A stretch of 64,000 bases of DNA. Origin: DATARR01 sp036376245. Lineage in GTDB: Bacteria > Acidobacteriota > Thermoanaerobaculia > Multivoradales > UBA5704. The translations under genes were made by a program, and so were the position numbers. Position 1 is the stretch's first letter; each line of letters starts with the position of its first letter. The stretch covers positions 190,480 through 254,479 of the forward strand of contig DASVAS010000035.1 in the NCBI GenBank assembly GCA_036376245.1. Reading direction: 5' to 3'. The notes beneath the pieces are model-generated. The model saw only the letters and a list, made by a program, of their open reading frames with translations. It had not been told where the DNA came from and did not search any database. This document shows positions 43,873-52,493 of this stretch, piece after piece.

Positions 43873-45747
43873 ATGAGCACCACAGTCGCTGAGAAGGAAA
43901 GAACGCTTGTGCCCGAGAAGCTCGACGAGGTGGTGATCCGCTTCGCCGGCGACTCGGGCGACGGCATGCAGCTTACCGGCACCCAGTTCACCAACACCTC
44001 GGCCCTGGTGGGGAACGATCTCTCGACCCTGCCGGACTTCCCGGCCGAGATCCGCGCGCCCGCCGGCACCCTCCCCGGGGTCTCGGCCTTCCAGGTGCGC
44101 ATCGCCGACTACGACATCCACACGCCGGGCGACGCCCCGGACGTGCTGGTCGCCATGAATCCGGCGGCTCTCAAGAAGGAGCTGAAGGATCTCAAGCCCA
44201 ACGGCATCATCATCGTCAACACCGACGAGTTCAACGACCGCAACTTCGCGCGCGCCAGCATCGCCTCCAACCCGCTGGAGGACGGCAGCCTCTCCGGCTA
44301 CCGGGTGTTCCAGGCGGCGCTGACCACCATGACCCGCCGCACGCTCGAGGGGAGCGGCCTCGACACCAAGTCGATGGACCGCTGCAAGAACATGTTCGCC
44401 CTCGGCATGTGCTACTGGCTGTTCTCCCGCCCACTGGACAACACCGTCGCGTGGCTGAACCGGCAGTTCGCCAAGAAACCGCACCTCGCCGAGGCCAACA
44501 TCGCGGTGCTCAAGGCGGGCTGGAACTTCTGCGACATCACCGAGCTGTTCCACGACCGTTACGAGGTGCCCGCGGCCCAGATGGCGCCCGGCACCTACCG
44601 GAACATCACGGGGAACACCGCGCTCGCCATGGGCCTGATCGCCGCCAGCCAGCAGAGCGGCCTGCCGCTCTTCCTGGGGGCGTACCCGATCACTCCGGCG
44701 TCGGACGTGCTCCACGAGCTGTCGCGGTACAAGAACTTCGGGGTCACCACCTTCCAGGCCGAGGACGAGATCGCCGCCGTCTGCGCGGCCATCGGCGCCT
44801 CGTTCGGCGGCCGGCTGGGCGTGACCGTCTCCTCGGGTCCGGGCATCGCGCTGAAGTCCGAAGCGATGAACCTGGCGATCATGACCGAGCTGCCGCTGAT
44901 CGTCTGCGACATCCAGCGCGGCGGCCCGTCCACCGGCCTGCCGACCAAGACGGAGCAGTCGGACCTGCTGCAGATCATGTTCGGCCGCAACGGCGAGTCG
45001 CCGCTGGCCATCCTCGCCGCGTCGTCGCCCAAGGACTGCTTCGAGGTCGCCCTGGAGGCGGTGCGTCTCGCCACCCGCTACATGGTGCCGGTGGTGCTCC
45101 TCTCGGACGGCTACATCGCCAACGGCTCGGAGCCCTGGAAGCTGCCGCAGGTGTCGGACCTGCCGGACCTGCGGGTGCGCTTCTACACCGACGCCGAGAG
45201 CTTCCGCCCGTACCTGCGCGATCCGGAGACCCTGGCGCGGCCGTGGGCGATCCCCGGCACGCCGGGCCTGGAGCACCGCATCGGCGGCCTGGAGAAAGAG
45301 AACGTCAGCGGCAACGTCTCGTACGATCCCAACAACCACGAGCAGATGGTCCACCTGCGGGCCGAGAAGGTGGCGCGCATGGCCAACGAGATCCCGGACC
45401 TGGAGGTCCATGGCGACCCGCAAGGCGGCGATCTGCTGGTGATCGGCTGGGGCTCGACGGCGGGAGCCATCCACGGCGCGGTGAATTCCGCCCGCCGGTT
45501 GGGCCTCTCCGTCAGCCGCGCCCACCTGCGCTACCTGAACCCGTTCCCGAAGAACCTGGGCGAGGTGCTGTCGCGCTTCGACAAGGTCCTGGCCCCCGAG
45601 ATGAACCTCGGACAGCTCTCCATGCTGCTGCGGGCCCGCTACCTGAAGGACGTCATCGCGTTCAACAAGGTCCAGGGCCGTCCCTTCGCCCGTCAAGAGA
45701 TCCTGGACAAGATCCAGTCGATCCTGGAGCCCAAGCATGTCCACTGA
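43873..45747 (+). CDS. korA: 2-oxoacid:ferredoxin oxidoreductase, fused gamma-alpha subunit (KorA type)
   Basis: A 624-residue protein. Residues about 15-200 are the gamma domain (VIRFAGDSGDGMQLTGTQF, GTLPGVSAFQVRIADYDI). Residues about 220-600 are the alpha domain with YPITPASDVLHEL, TFQAEDEIAAVCAAIGASF and VSSGPGIALKSEAMN. With KorB it oxidatively decarboxylates a 2-oxo acid, most often 2-oxoglutarate, to an acyl-CoA and reduced ferredoxin. The ThDP-binding part is in KorB. It starts at ATG 43873 after AAAGAGAGGA and overlaps korB by 11 bases. Pyruvate as substrate is less likely because aceE is present, but is not excluded. Confidence 0.93.
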   Translation: MSTTVAEKERTLVPEKLDEVVIRFAGDSGDGMQLTGTQFTNTSALVGNDLSTLPDFPAEIRAPAGTLPGVSAFQVRIADYDIHTPGDAPDVLVAMNPAALKKELKDLKPNGIIIVNTDEFNDRNFARASIASNPLEDGSLSGYRVFQAALTTMTRRTLEGSGLDTKSMDRCKNMFALGMCYWLFSRPLDNTVAWLNRQFAKKPHLAEANIAVLKAGWNFCDITELFHDRYEVPAAQMAPGTYRNITGNTALAMGLIAASQQSGLPLFLGAYPITPASDVLHELSRYKNFGVTTFQAEDEIAAVCAAIGASFGGRLGVTVSSGPGIALKSEAMNLAIMTELPLIVCDIQRGGPSTGLPTKTEQSDLLQIMFGRNGESPLAILAASSPKDCFEVALEAVRLATRYMVPVVLLSDGYIANGSEPWKLPQVSDLPDLRVRFYTDAESFRPYLRDPETLARPWAIPGTPGLEHRIGGLEKENVSGNVSYDPNNHEQMVHLRAEKVARMANEIPDLEVHGDPQGGDLLVIGWGSTAGAIHGAVNSARRLGLSVSRAHLRYLNPFPKNLGEVLSRFDKVLAPEMNLGQLSMLLRARYLKDVIAFNKVQGRPFARQEILDKIQSILEPKHVH

Positions 45748-46774
45748 GACCAACACCCGGACCTTCACCAAGAAGGACTTTCAGACCGACCAGGAGGTGC
45801 GGTGGTGCCCGGGGTGCGGCGACTACGCCATCCTCTCGGCCGTGCAGCAGGTCTTCCCCGAGCTGGGCGTGCCGAAGGAGAAGTTCGTGGTGGTCTCCGG
45901 CATCGGCTGCTCCAGCCGTTTCCCCTACTACATGAACACCTTCGGCTTCCATACGATCCACGGGCGGGCGCCCGCGGTGGCCACCGGCCTCAAGATGGCC
46001 CGGCCCGATCTGGAAGTCTGGATCGCCACCGGCGACGGCGACTCCATGTCGATCGGCGGCAACCACCTGATCCACGTCCTGCGGCGGAACGTCGGGGTGA
46101 AGATCCTGATGTTCAACAACCGCATCTACGGCCTCACCAAGGGGCAGTACTCGCCCACCAGCGAGATCGGCAAGAAGACGAAGTCGACTCCCAGCGGCTC
46201 GGTGGACTATCCGTTCAACCCGCTCTCGCTGGCCCTGGGCGCCGGCGCCACCTTCGTGGCCCGCAGCGTCGACATCTTCCAGCAGCACCTGCGGGACACC
46301 CTGCGCCGCGCCGCCGAGCACAAGGGGACGGCCTACGTCGAGATCTACCAGAACTGCAACATTTTCAACGACAAGGCCTTCACCTACATCACGGACAAGG
46401 AGTCCAAGGACGAGAACGTGCTCTACCTGGAGCACGGCAAGCCCCTGGTCTACGGCAAGAACAAGGACAAGGGGATCCGCATGCGCGGCACCCAGATGGA
46501 GGTCGTCGAGCTGGGCAACGGCGTCGGTCCCGAGGACTGCGTGATCTGGGACGAGACGCAGGAGAACCCGGCCACCGCCTTCCTGGCAGCCAATCTCCTG
46601 CCGCCTCACTTCCCGACCGCCCTCGGCGTCTTCCGCAGCGTCGAGCACCCCAGCTACGAGGAGCGGGTGGTGGCGCAGATGGAGGAAGAGACGAACCGCC
46701 TCGGCGCCGGTAGCCTGGAGAAGCTCCTCAACGGCGGGGATGTGTGGACGGTGCCGGGGCCGGCGGTGAGCTGA
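45737..46774 (+). CDS. korB: 2-oxoacid:ferredoxin oxidoreductase beta subunit (KorB type)
   Basis: A 345-residue protein. It binds thiamine diphosphate and one [4Fe-4S] cluster. The cluster Cys are in VRWCPGCGDYAIL and SGIGCSSRFPYY; the ThDP/Mg motif is WIATGDGDSMSIGGNHLIH followed by LMFNNRIYGLTKGQYSPTS. That last motif is typical of KorB. It overlaps the last 11 bases of korA. Length and motifs are complete. The following nucleotidyltransferase gene is A/T-richer and probably unrelated. Confidence 0.94.
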   Translation: MSTETNTRTFTKKDFQTDQEVRWCPGCGDYAILSAVQQVFPELGVPKEKFVVVSGIGCSSRFPYYMNTFGFHTIHGRAPAVATGLKMARPDLEVWIATGDGDSMSIGGNHLIHVLRRNVGVKILMFNNRIYGLTKGQYSPTSEIGKKTKSTPSGSVDYPFNPLSLALGAGATFVARSVDIFQQHLRDTLRRAAEHKGTAYVEIYQNCNIFNDKAFTYITDKESKDENVLYLEHGKPLVYGKNKDKGIRMRGTQMEVVELGNGVGPEDCVIWDETQENPATAFLAANLLPPHFPTALGVFRSVEHPSYEERVVAQMEEETNRLGAGSLEKLLNGGDVWTVPGPAVS

Positions 46775-46830
46775 TAAGATCTCGGTCCCGGACCCATGAC
46801 TTGGGCTTGGGTTTGGGACCGGGTTCCAAA

Positions 46831-47913
46831 ATGAGCAAGGGTGAAAACGGCAGCGGGAGCGCTTCCTCTCCTTTCGAGGAGTTACGTACCAAATATTCCA
46901 AAGATTGGCCTGCGATCACAGGCGCTCGCCTTCTTACTGTTCGCAGGTTTCGCGATCTGGAGCCCATAGAGGAGCTGAGCTCCGACAACACCGCGGTTGT
47001 GGTCTTTGGCTCGTTTGCTCGAGGCGAGCTCACCTCGGGAAGCGACATTGACTGGTCTCTGTTGATCGACGGCCCCTCCGATCCCGCGCACCTCCGCGTT
47101 GCGCAGGAGGTGCGCCGCGTCCTTGCGGAGCTGAACCTGCCTGAACCCGGTACGACCGAGACGTTCGGGACCCTCGCCAGCAGCCACGAGTTGATCCATC
47201 ACATTGGTGGCCTGCGGGACACCAACCAGAACATGACGCGCCGCATTCTGCTGCTATTGGAATCGCGTGCAATCACCAACGAGATCGTCCTTGATCGCGT
47301 GGTGCGAGGGATCCTGAACCGCTATATTGCTGAGACCAGCATCTCTTGGCGCGGCAGGCCAGACGTGGTGGTCCCGCGCTTCCTGCTTAACGATATCGTC
47401 CGCTTCTGGCGTACGATGGCTGTTGATTATGCAGCGAAGCGTTGGGAGCAGTCAGACAAGAAGTGGGCGCTCAGGAACGCAAAGCTGCGGATGTCTAGAA
47501 AGCTGCTTTTTGTCGCTGGACTCCTGATCTGCTTCAGTTTCGAGCTTAATCCTCCCGCGGATCGCGACGATATCGTCTCAGACGCTGCGACTATGCCGCC
47601 GAAACTGTCAGACTTCTTTCTGGGACAGATGCGGCTCACTCCAATCGACCTGCTCTCGCAAGCGCTGCTGCGAACGGATCGTGCTGAAACGGTGGCGGAT
47701 GTAATGGATTCTTATGACGCTTTTCTGGCGCTGCTCGGTGATGAGGCGAACCGTCAGCATCTTGAGGATCTGAAATTTGATGATGCGAGAGATGACGAGA
47801 TCTTCGAGAGGGTTCGCGCCCTGAGTCACAGCTTTCAACGGGGGTTGACGGACATCTTCTTCAACGGCGATGATATGCTGCGAAACCTGGTCGTCAAATA
47901 TGGAGTGTTCTGA
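46831..47913 (+). CDS. Nucleotidyltransferase-fold protein with helical C-terminal region
   Basis: A 360-residue protein, ATG at 46831 (the longer frame upstream is unlikely). The pol-beta-like NTase core shows VVVFGSFARGELTSGSDIDWSLLIDG (GS-x10-D-x-D). A third acidic residue is not obvious, though the core is followed by a long helical region (about 180-360). Such minimal NTase proteins modify proteins or RNA with nucleotides, or make second messengers, in conflict and toxin systems. It overlaps the TIM-barrel gene (TGATG), so the pair is translationally coupled. Noticeably more A/T-rich than neighbours, suggesting transfer. No clear ribosome site precedes it; a dyad (GGTCCCGG/CCGGGACC-like) lies upstream. 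Confidence 0.8.
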   Translation: MSKGENGSGSASSPFEELRTKYSKDWPAITGARLLTVRRFRDLEPIEELSSDNTAVVVFGSFARGELTSGSDIDWSLLIDGPSDPAHLRVAQEVRRVLAELNLPEPGTTETFGTLASSHELIHHIGGLRDTNQNMTRRILLLLESRAITNEIVLDRVVRGILNRYIAETSISWRGRPDVVVPRFLLNDIVRFWRTMAVDYAAKRWEQSDKKWALRNAKLRMSRKLLFVAGLLICFSFELNPPADRDDIVSDAATMPPKLSDFFLGQMRLTPIDLLSQALLRTDRAETVADVMDSYDAFLALLGDEANRQHLEDLKFDDARDDEIFERVRALSHSFQRGLTDIFFNGDDMLRNLVVKYGVF

Positions 47914-48647
47914 TGAGGCCCATAGGCTTTTCCACGGGTGCCTTGGCTAAGGCGGACTTCCAGTCCGGAATCGAGATGCAGCGGTCGTTTGGCGTTACGG
48001 CCGTCGAGCTCTCGGCGTTGCGAGATCGCGAATTGATGCCGCTGTTGCGGGAGCTTGGAAAACTGAATCTGCAGGGATTCTCCCATGTCTCATTCCATGC
48101 TCCGAGCATGCTGACCGATCTGAACGAAGGGGCTCTCCTTGCCGCGCTGAAAGACATTCCTCCCTCATGGCCGATCATCGTTCATCCAGACGTCATCGAG
48201 ACTCCTGAGCGATGGCGGTTTCTCGGCCAGCGGCTCTGTGTGGAGAATATGGATCAGCGGAAGCCTACCGGGCGTACCGTATCTGAAATGGAGACGATCT
48301 TTTCTGAGCTTCCTGATGCGAGCTTCTGTTTCGATATAGGTCATGCCAGACAAGTGGATCCGACCATGGGAGTCGCCATCGGTCTGCTGCAACGATTCCG
48401 GGGAAGGCTTCGACAGATCCACATCAGCGAGGTCGATCCCTATGGTAAGCACATTCCGATCAGTTTCGCAGCTCTTTGTGGGTATCAGCTTGTGGCTAAG
48501 CTGATACCGCGAGACTGTCCCGCAATCATTGAGTCCACAGTCGATCGCGCTCAGATCCAGAATGAGTTGGAAGTTGCCTTGCGCGTGCTTACGGAGGAGC
48601 CCAAGCTTGAGCTTTACCCGGCTCGGGGTCCGGCACGGTCCTTGTAG
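47913..48647 (+). CDS. Sugar-phosphate-isomerase/AP-endonuclease-like TIM barrel protein
   Basis: A 244-residue protein. The AP2 (xylose-isomerase-like) TIM-barrel layout is suggested by IGFSTGALAKADFQSGIEM, VTAVELSALRDRELM, FSHVSFHAPSM, LCVENMDQRK (metal-site Glu), SFCFDIGHARQVDP (Asp-x-x-His) and QIHISEVDPYG. Likely metal-dependent isomerase, epimerase or nuclease-like; the substrate is unknown. ATG overlaps the NTase stop. Low GC like its partner. The SDR gene follows 27 bases later but has genome-typical composition. Confidence 0.78.
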   Translation: MRPIGFSTGALAKADFQSGIEMQRSFGVTAVELSALRDRELMPLLRELGKLNLQGFSHVSFHAPSMLTDLNEGALLAALKDIPPSWPIIVHPDVIETPERWRFLGQRLCVENMDQRKPTGRTVSEMETIFSELPDASFCFDIGHARQVDPTMGVAIGLLQRFRGRLRQIHISEVDPYGKHIPISFAALCGYQLVAKLIPRDCPAIIESTVDRAQIQNELEVALRVLTEEPKLELYPARGPARSL

Positions 48648-48674
48648 GCCTCTCCCCCCGAAGGGAGGTGCGCG

Positions 48675-49448
48675 ATGCGGCTGGAAGGCAAAGTGGCCCT
48701 GGTCACGGGCGGTGGATCGGGGATCGGCGAAGCGGCGGCGGTGCTGTTCGCCAAAGAGGGAGCGCGGGTGGCGGTTCTCGGGCGGACGCGGGAGAAGCTG
48801 GAGGAGACGGTCCGGCAGATCGGCGAGTCCGCCATGGCGGTCGAGGGGGACGTCTCCAAGTATGCGGACATGGAGCGGGTGGTGGGGGAGATCGTCGAGC
48901 GCTGGGGACGGCTGGATATCGTCTTCGCCAACGCGGGGATCAACGGCGTCTGGGCGCCCATCGACGAGCTGGCGCCGGAGGAGTGGGAGAAGACGATCGC
49001 CATCAACCTCAACGGCACATTTTTCACCATCAAGGCGGCGGCGCCCCACCTCAAGAAGCGCGGCGGCTCGGTGATCGTTACGTCATCGGTCAACGGCACG
49101 CGGATGTTCAGCAACGCGGGCGCCTCGGCCTACGCCAGCACCAAGGCGGCCCAGGTGGCCTTAACCCAGATGCTGGCGGTGGAGCTGGCCAAGCACCGCA
49201 TCCGCGTCAACGTGATCTGCCCCGGCGCCATCGAGACCGAGATCGAGGAGAGCACCGAGACGCGGGACCTGGAGAAGGCGCGGGAGCCCGTGGAGTATCC
49301 CGAGGGGGCGATCCCGCTGACCGACGGCAAGCCCGGCAGCGCCGAGCAGGTGGCGAAGCTGGTGTTGTTCCTGGCGTCGGACGAGTCGGATCACATCACG
49401 GGGACGCCGGTGTGGATCGACGGCGGGCAGTCGCTGCTCCAGGGGTGA
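48675..49448 (+). CDS. Short-chain dehydrogenase/reductase
   Basis: A 257-residue classical SDR. NAD(P)-binding VTGGGSGIGEAAA, FANAGINGVW and VTSSVNG, then the active-site Tyr and Lys in SAYASTKAAQ. The end ITGTPVWIDGGQSLLQ is typical. ATG at 48675 is preceded by GGGAGG. The 3' end overlaps the convergent radical SAM gene by 53 bases. The substrate is unknown. Confidence 0.93.
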   Translation: MRLEGKVALVTGGGSGIGEAAAVLFAKEGARVAVLGRTREKLEETVRQIGESAMAVEGDVSKYADMERVVGEIVERWGRLDIVFANAGINGVWAPIDELAPEEWEKTIAINLNGTFFTIKAAAPHLKKRGGSVIVTSSVNGTRMFSNAGASAYASTKAAQVALTQMLAVELAKHRIRVNVICPGAIETEIEESTETRDLEKAREPVEYPEGAIPLTDGKPGSAEQVAKLVLFLASDESDHITGTPVWIDGGQSLLQG

Positions 49449-50703
49449 TCCTGTGGAGGGAGCGCACGAAGCGGACGTCCTGCTCGTAGAAGAACGTGGC
49501 GACGGGGCAGCCCTTGCCGGCGCCGCACATGGCGTCGACGGTCCGGTCGTTCTCCGGGTCATGCTCCCAGCCTGATCCCTGCCGCAGGATGCGCGAGAGC
49601 TCGGCACGGAAACGGCGGTACCCCTCGCCGTGCCAGACTTCCTGGATGGACTGGCGGTAGACGTTGCCCAGCTCCTTGCCCTGGAGGATGCAGCAGGGGG
49701 CGACGTTGCCGTTCGTGCGGATCAGCATGGAGTGCCAGCCGATCATGCAGGCGTTCTCGATTCCCGCGCTCCCCGCCCCGGCCCGGGCAGCCAGCCGGTG
49801 CCGCAGCCGCTCCCGGACATGGTTGAAGCTGTCGCGGACCGAGAAGCCGTCCCGCGGCAGCAGACGGGCGAGCCGCTGGAAAGGCCCGAGGGCCGGCCGG
49901 CCGGCGCCGATCCGTCCGTTCATCTCCGCGACCCTGGCGGAGAGGTCCTGCTCGAAGCTGTTGATGCAGCCGATCGTCCGATAGCCGTCGAGACGGACGA
50001 TCTCCTCATAGAGCCCCATCATCTCGTCGGTTTCGGCCGCGGTCATCCGCTGCGTGGGGTCCAGGTAGGCGAGACCATTGAAGAGGATCTCGTCCACACC
50101 CGCCTCCCGGGCCAGGCGGTACATCTCGGGGATGGTCCGGTAGTTCTCCTTCCAGACCAGGAACTGCAGGGTCACGCGGGGCAGGCGGCCCCGGCTCCTC
50201 CGGGCGGTCAGCGCCTTCACGTTGTCCACCACGCGCTGGAAGTTGCGGGCGGACGTCCGCATCATCGAGGCGTAGGTCGCCTCGTCCGCCGTGTTGAGGC
50301 TGACGGTGATCTGGTCGCAGGTGGCGGCCAGCAGCTCCGCAACCTCGGAGCGCATCAGGACGGCGTTGGTCGTCAGGTTCTCGATCGGGAGCCCGGCCGC
50401 CTGGATGGCCCGCAGGAAGTCCCGGATGCCGCGGTGGAACAGGGGCTCGCCGCCGCCGGACAACCGCAGGGAGCGGGTGCCGGCCTGCCGGAGCTCGCCC
50501 AGCATCTCCTCGAAGCGGGGCATGGGGACTTCGTCCGTGCCTCGGAGCGCGGCTGTCGAGCAGAAGAAGCAATTGATGTTGCAGCGGTCCGCGGGGTGGA
50601 TCTCCACGTGATAGGGCCCGCCGTACGCCGTCCCGTCCGCGATCCCCCGGAGAATGGCCGCCTTGTCTTCCCGCGTCAGATGGTTCCAGCCGAAGCCGCT
50701 CAT
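49396..50703 (-). CDS. Radical SAM protein with SPASM-like C-terminal domain
   Basis: A 435-residue protein. Cys41, Cys45 and Cys48 (DRCNINCFFC) form the radical SAM [4Fe-4S] motif. SGGGEP is the SAM-contacting Gly-rich motif. A C-terminal Cys cluster (ENACMIGWHSM, GNVAPCCILQGKELGNVY, MCGAGKGCPV) fits a SPASM/twitch auxiliary cluster. Such enzymes modify peptides or carbon skeletons; no precursor peptide gene was found in the immediate neighbourhood. It overlaps the 3' end of the SDR on the other strand. Confidence 0.9.
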   Translation of the reverse strand: MSGFGWNHLTREDKAAILRGIADGTAYGGPYHVEIHPADRCNINCFFCSTAALRGTDEVPMPRFEEMLGELRQAGTRSLRLSGGGEPLFHRGIRDFLRAIQAAGLPIENLTTNAVLMRSEVAELLAATCDQITVSLNTADEATYASMMRTSARNFQRVVDNVKALTARRSRGRLPRVTLQFLVWKENYRTIPEMYRLAREAGVDEILFNGLAYLDPTQRMTAAETDEMMGLYEEIVRLDGYRTIGCINSFEQDLSARVAEMNGRIGAGRPALGPFQRLARLLPRDGFSVRDSFNHVRERLRHRLAARAGAGSAGIENACMIGWHSMLIRTNGNVAPCCILQGKELGNVYRQSIQEVWHGEGYRRFRAELSRILRQGSGWEHDPENDRTVDAMCGAGKGCPVATFFYEQDVRFVRSLHRITPGAATARRRSTPASP

Positions 50704-50719
50704 CTGTAAGAGAGTTTAG

Positions 50720-50743
50720 AAAAAACGAGGAGGATTGTCTCGT
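50720..50743 (-). terminator. Weak Rho-independent terminator after the DegV fusion gene
   Basis: On the minus strand a short ACGAG/CTCGT stem with a 9-base loop is followed by six T (A run at 50720-50725 on the plus strand), 7 bases beyond the stop codon at 50750. The stem is only 5 bp. Confidence 0.42.
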
Positions 50744-50749
50744 CCGGGA

Positions 50750-52480
50750 TCAGAGCGGGGCGATCAGGGCTGTTTCCTCCCCCTCCGGCTGGAACAGCGA
50801 GACCGACACCACGCCCGGCCCGGCGTGGGTGCCGACCACCGGCCCTACCTCCGCCTGGATCAGCTCGGAGACCTGGAAGGCGTCGCGCACCGTCTTCTCC
50901 AGGCGGTCGGCCCAGGCGGGCGCGTTGCCGTGGCTGACGCCCGCCACCACCGGACGCTTGGGATCGACGCGCTTGCGGAGGATCTCCAGGATCTTCGGAT
51001 GGGCGGCCCGGCCGCCGCGCACCCGGTCCACGGGCGCGACTTCGCCTTCGACCACGCCCAGGATCGGCTTGATCCCCAGCAGTCCGCCCACCAGCGCCCG
51101 CGCCTTGCCGATGCGGCCGCCCCGCGCCAGGTACTCCAGGGTGTCCACCACGAAGAGGGTGTGGATGCGCGGCGTCATCGCCAGCAACCGCCGCCGGATC
51201 TCGCCCGCGGGCTCGTTGCGGGCGGCCATGCGGGCGGCGAACAGGGCCAGGAGTCCCAGGCCGAGGCTCACCTGTCCGGAGTCCACCACCGAGACGCCCT
51301 CGGGCGCGCTGGCCTTCGCGTTCTCCGCCGTCTTCGACATGCGGGACGAGATGTGGATCGAGACCACCTCGTGCCCCTTGCCCACCCATTCGCCGTAGCG
51401 GCGGGCGAATTCCTCGCCGGGGGGCGGGCTCGACGCGGGGTGCGCCTTCTTCTCCTTCAGCATGGCGTAGAAGCGGCCGGGCTGGAGGTCGACGCGGTCG
51501 CGGTAGACCTCCTTGCCGAAGGCCACGGTCAGCGGCACCACGGCGATGCCATGGGCACCGGCCACGTCGGGCGGCAGGTCCGAGGTGGAATCGGTGACGA
51601 CCTGCACCCGGGGCTCGCGGCGCACCAGGAAGCCCTTCTCTTCCAGGCCGAGCACCTCCTGCACGATCTCGCCGTCGCGGTCCGGGAGCCCGTCGAGGAT
51701 CTGCCGCAGGGTCGCTCCCCGCTGGGCCGCGCCCAGGATGCGCTGCTGGAGCGGCGAGAAGGGAGTGGCGAAGAAGCTGGGGCCGATCTCCACCTCGAGC
51801 TGGCCCCGGGGATCGGGGAACTCGCCCAGGGAGTCCTCGATGGCGGCGAGCACGAGGGCGTCGAGATCCTCCTCGATCTCCCGCCGGGCGGGGAAGTCGC
51901 CGGGTACGAAGCGGAAGGGTCCCTCGTGGAGCCGGCCGAGGCGGCAGAAGGCCTTGAGCGCCCGCGCCGGACCGGCCACGGCGGCCACAACCTGCCCGCG
52001 GTCCACCAGGAGCGAGCCGCCCCGGAGATCCAGGCGTCCACTGATCCCGGCCGCGTTGAGCCCGCGCAGCAGCTCGATCAGGGGCGTCTGCGAGAGATCG
52101 CCCACCAGGGAAGCCAGGCGCGCGTCGGGCTCGACGCCCAGCTCGCGGCCGAGGAGGACCAGGAGGAGGCGGCGCGCCAGCTCCGCTGTCTCCAAGCCGA
52201 AGGTGGCGAGGAAGGAGACCTCTTCAGGCAGGCTCTCCTCCTCCTCGGGATGCTGCCCCAGCACCACGACGGTGCGGCCCTCGGCGAGCAGTTCCTTCGG
52301 ATCGAGCACCGCTGGATCGATGACGATCACGGCCGAGCCGAGACCCTGGGCGAAGCGTTGCGCCCGGGCCGGATCGGTCACGGGCACGACCTCGTAGCCC
52401 TGGCCCGCGAGCTCGCGCCCGATCTCCCGCAGGCGCTCGGCCTGGAGATCGATCAGAAGGACGGTGGGGCGGGTGGACAT
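50750..52480 (-). CDS. Receiver-like/DUF4388 regulator fused to a DegV domain
   Basis: A 576-residue protein. The N-terminal about 115 residues resemble a response-regulator receiver (TVLLIDLQAERLREIGRELA) but with poor acceptor geometry. A DUF4388 (PATAN-like) segment lies at about 130-215 (LSQTPLIELLRGLNAAGISGRLDL). The C-terminal about 290 residues form a DegV domain (VVTDSTSDLPPDVAGAHGI, HISSRMSKTAENAKA, VDSGQVSLGLGLLA, TLEYLARGGRIGKA), a fatty-acid-binding fold. Fatty acid sensing coupled to a regulatory module is inferred. ATG at 52480 is preferred over an upstream frame. It follows the receiver-DUF4388 gene by 13 bases, so they form an operon. Confidence 0.85.
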   Translation of the reverse strand: MSTRPTVLLIDLQAERLREIGRELAGQGYEVVPVTDPARAQRFAQGLGSAVIVIDPAVLDPKELLAEGRTVVVLGQHPEEEESLPEEVSFLATFGLETAELARRLLLVLLGRELGVEPDARLASLVGDLSQTPLIELLRGLNAAGISGRLDLRGGSLLVDRGQVVAAVAGPARALKAFCRLGRLHEGPFRFVPGDFPARREIEEDLDALVLAAIEDSLGEFPDPRGQLEVEIGPSFFATPFSPLQQRILGAAQRGATLRQILDGLPDRDGEIVQEVLGLEEKGFLVRREPRVQVVTDSTSDLPPDVAGAHGIAVVPLTVAFGKEVYRDRVDLQPGRFYAMLKEKKAHPASSPPPGEEFARRYGEWVGKGHEVVSIHISSRMSKTAENAKASAPEGVSVVDSGQVSLGLGLLALFAARMAARNEPAGEIRRRLLAMTPRIHTLFVVDTLEYLARGGRIGKARALVGGLLGIKPILGVVEGEVAPVDRVRGGRAAHPKILEILRKRVDPKRPVVAGVSHGNAPAWADRLEKTVRDAFQVSELIQAEVGPVVGTHAGPGVVSVSLFQPEGEETALIAPL

Positions 52481-52493
52481 AGGGGCGGCGTTC

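Noticed and set aside
43753..45771. A 672-codon minus-strand frame opposite korA
   Set aside because: Antisense shadow of korA with no recognisable domain.
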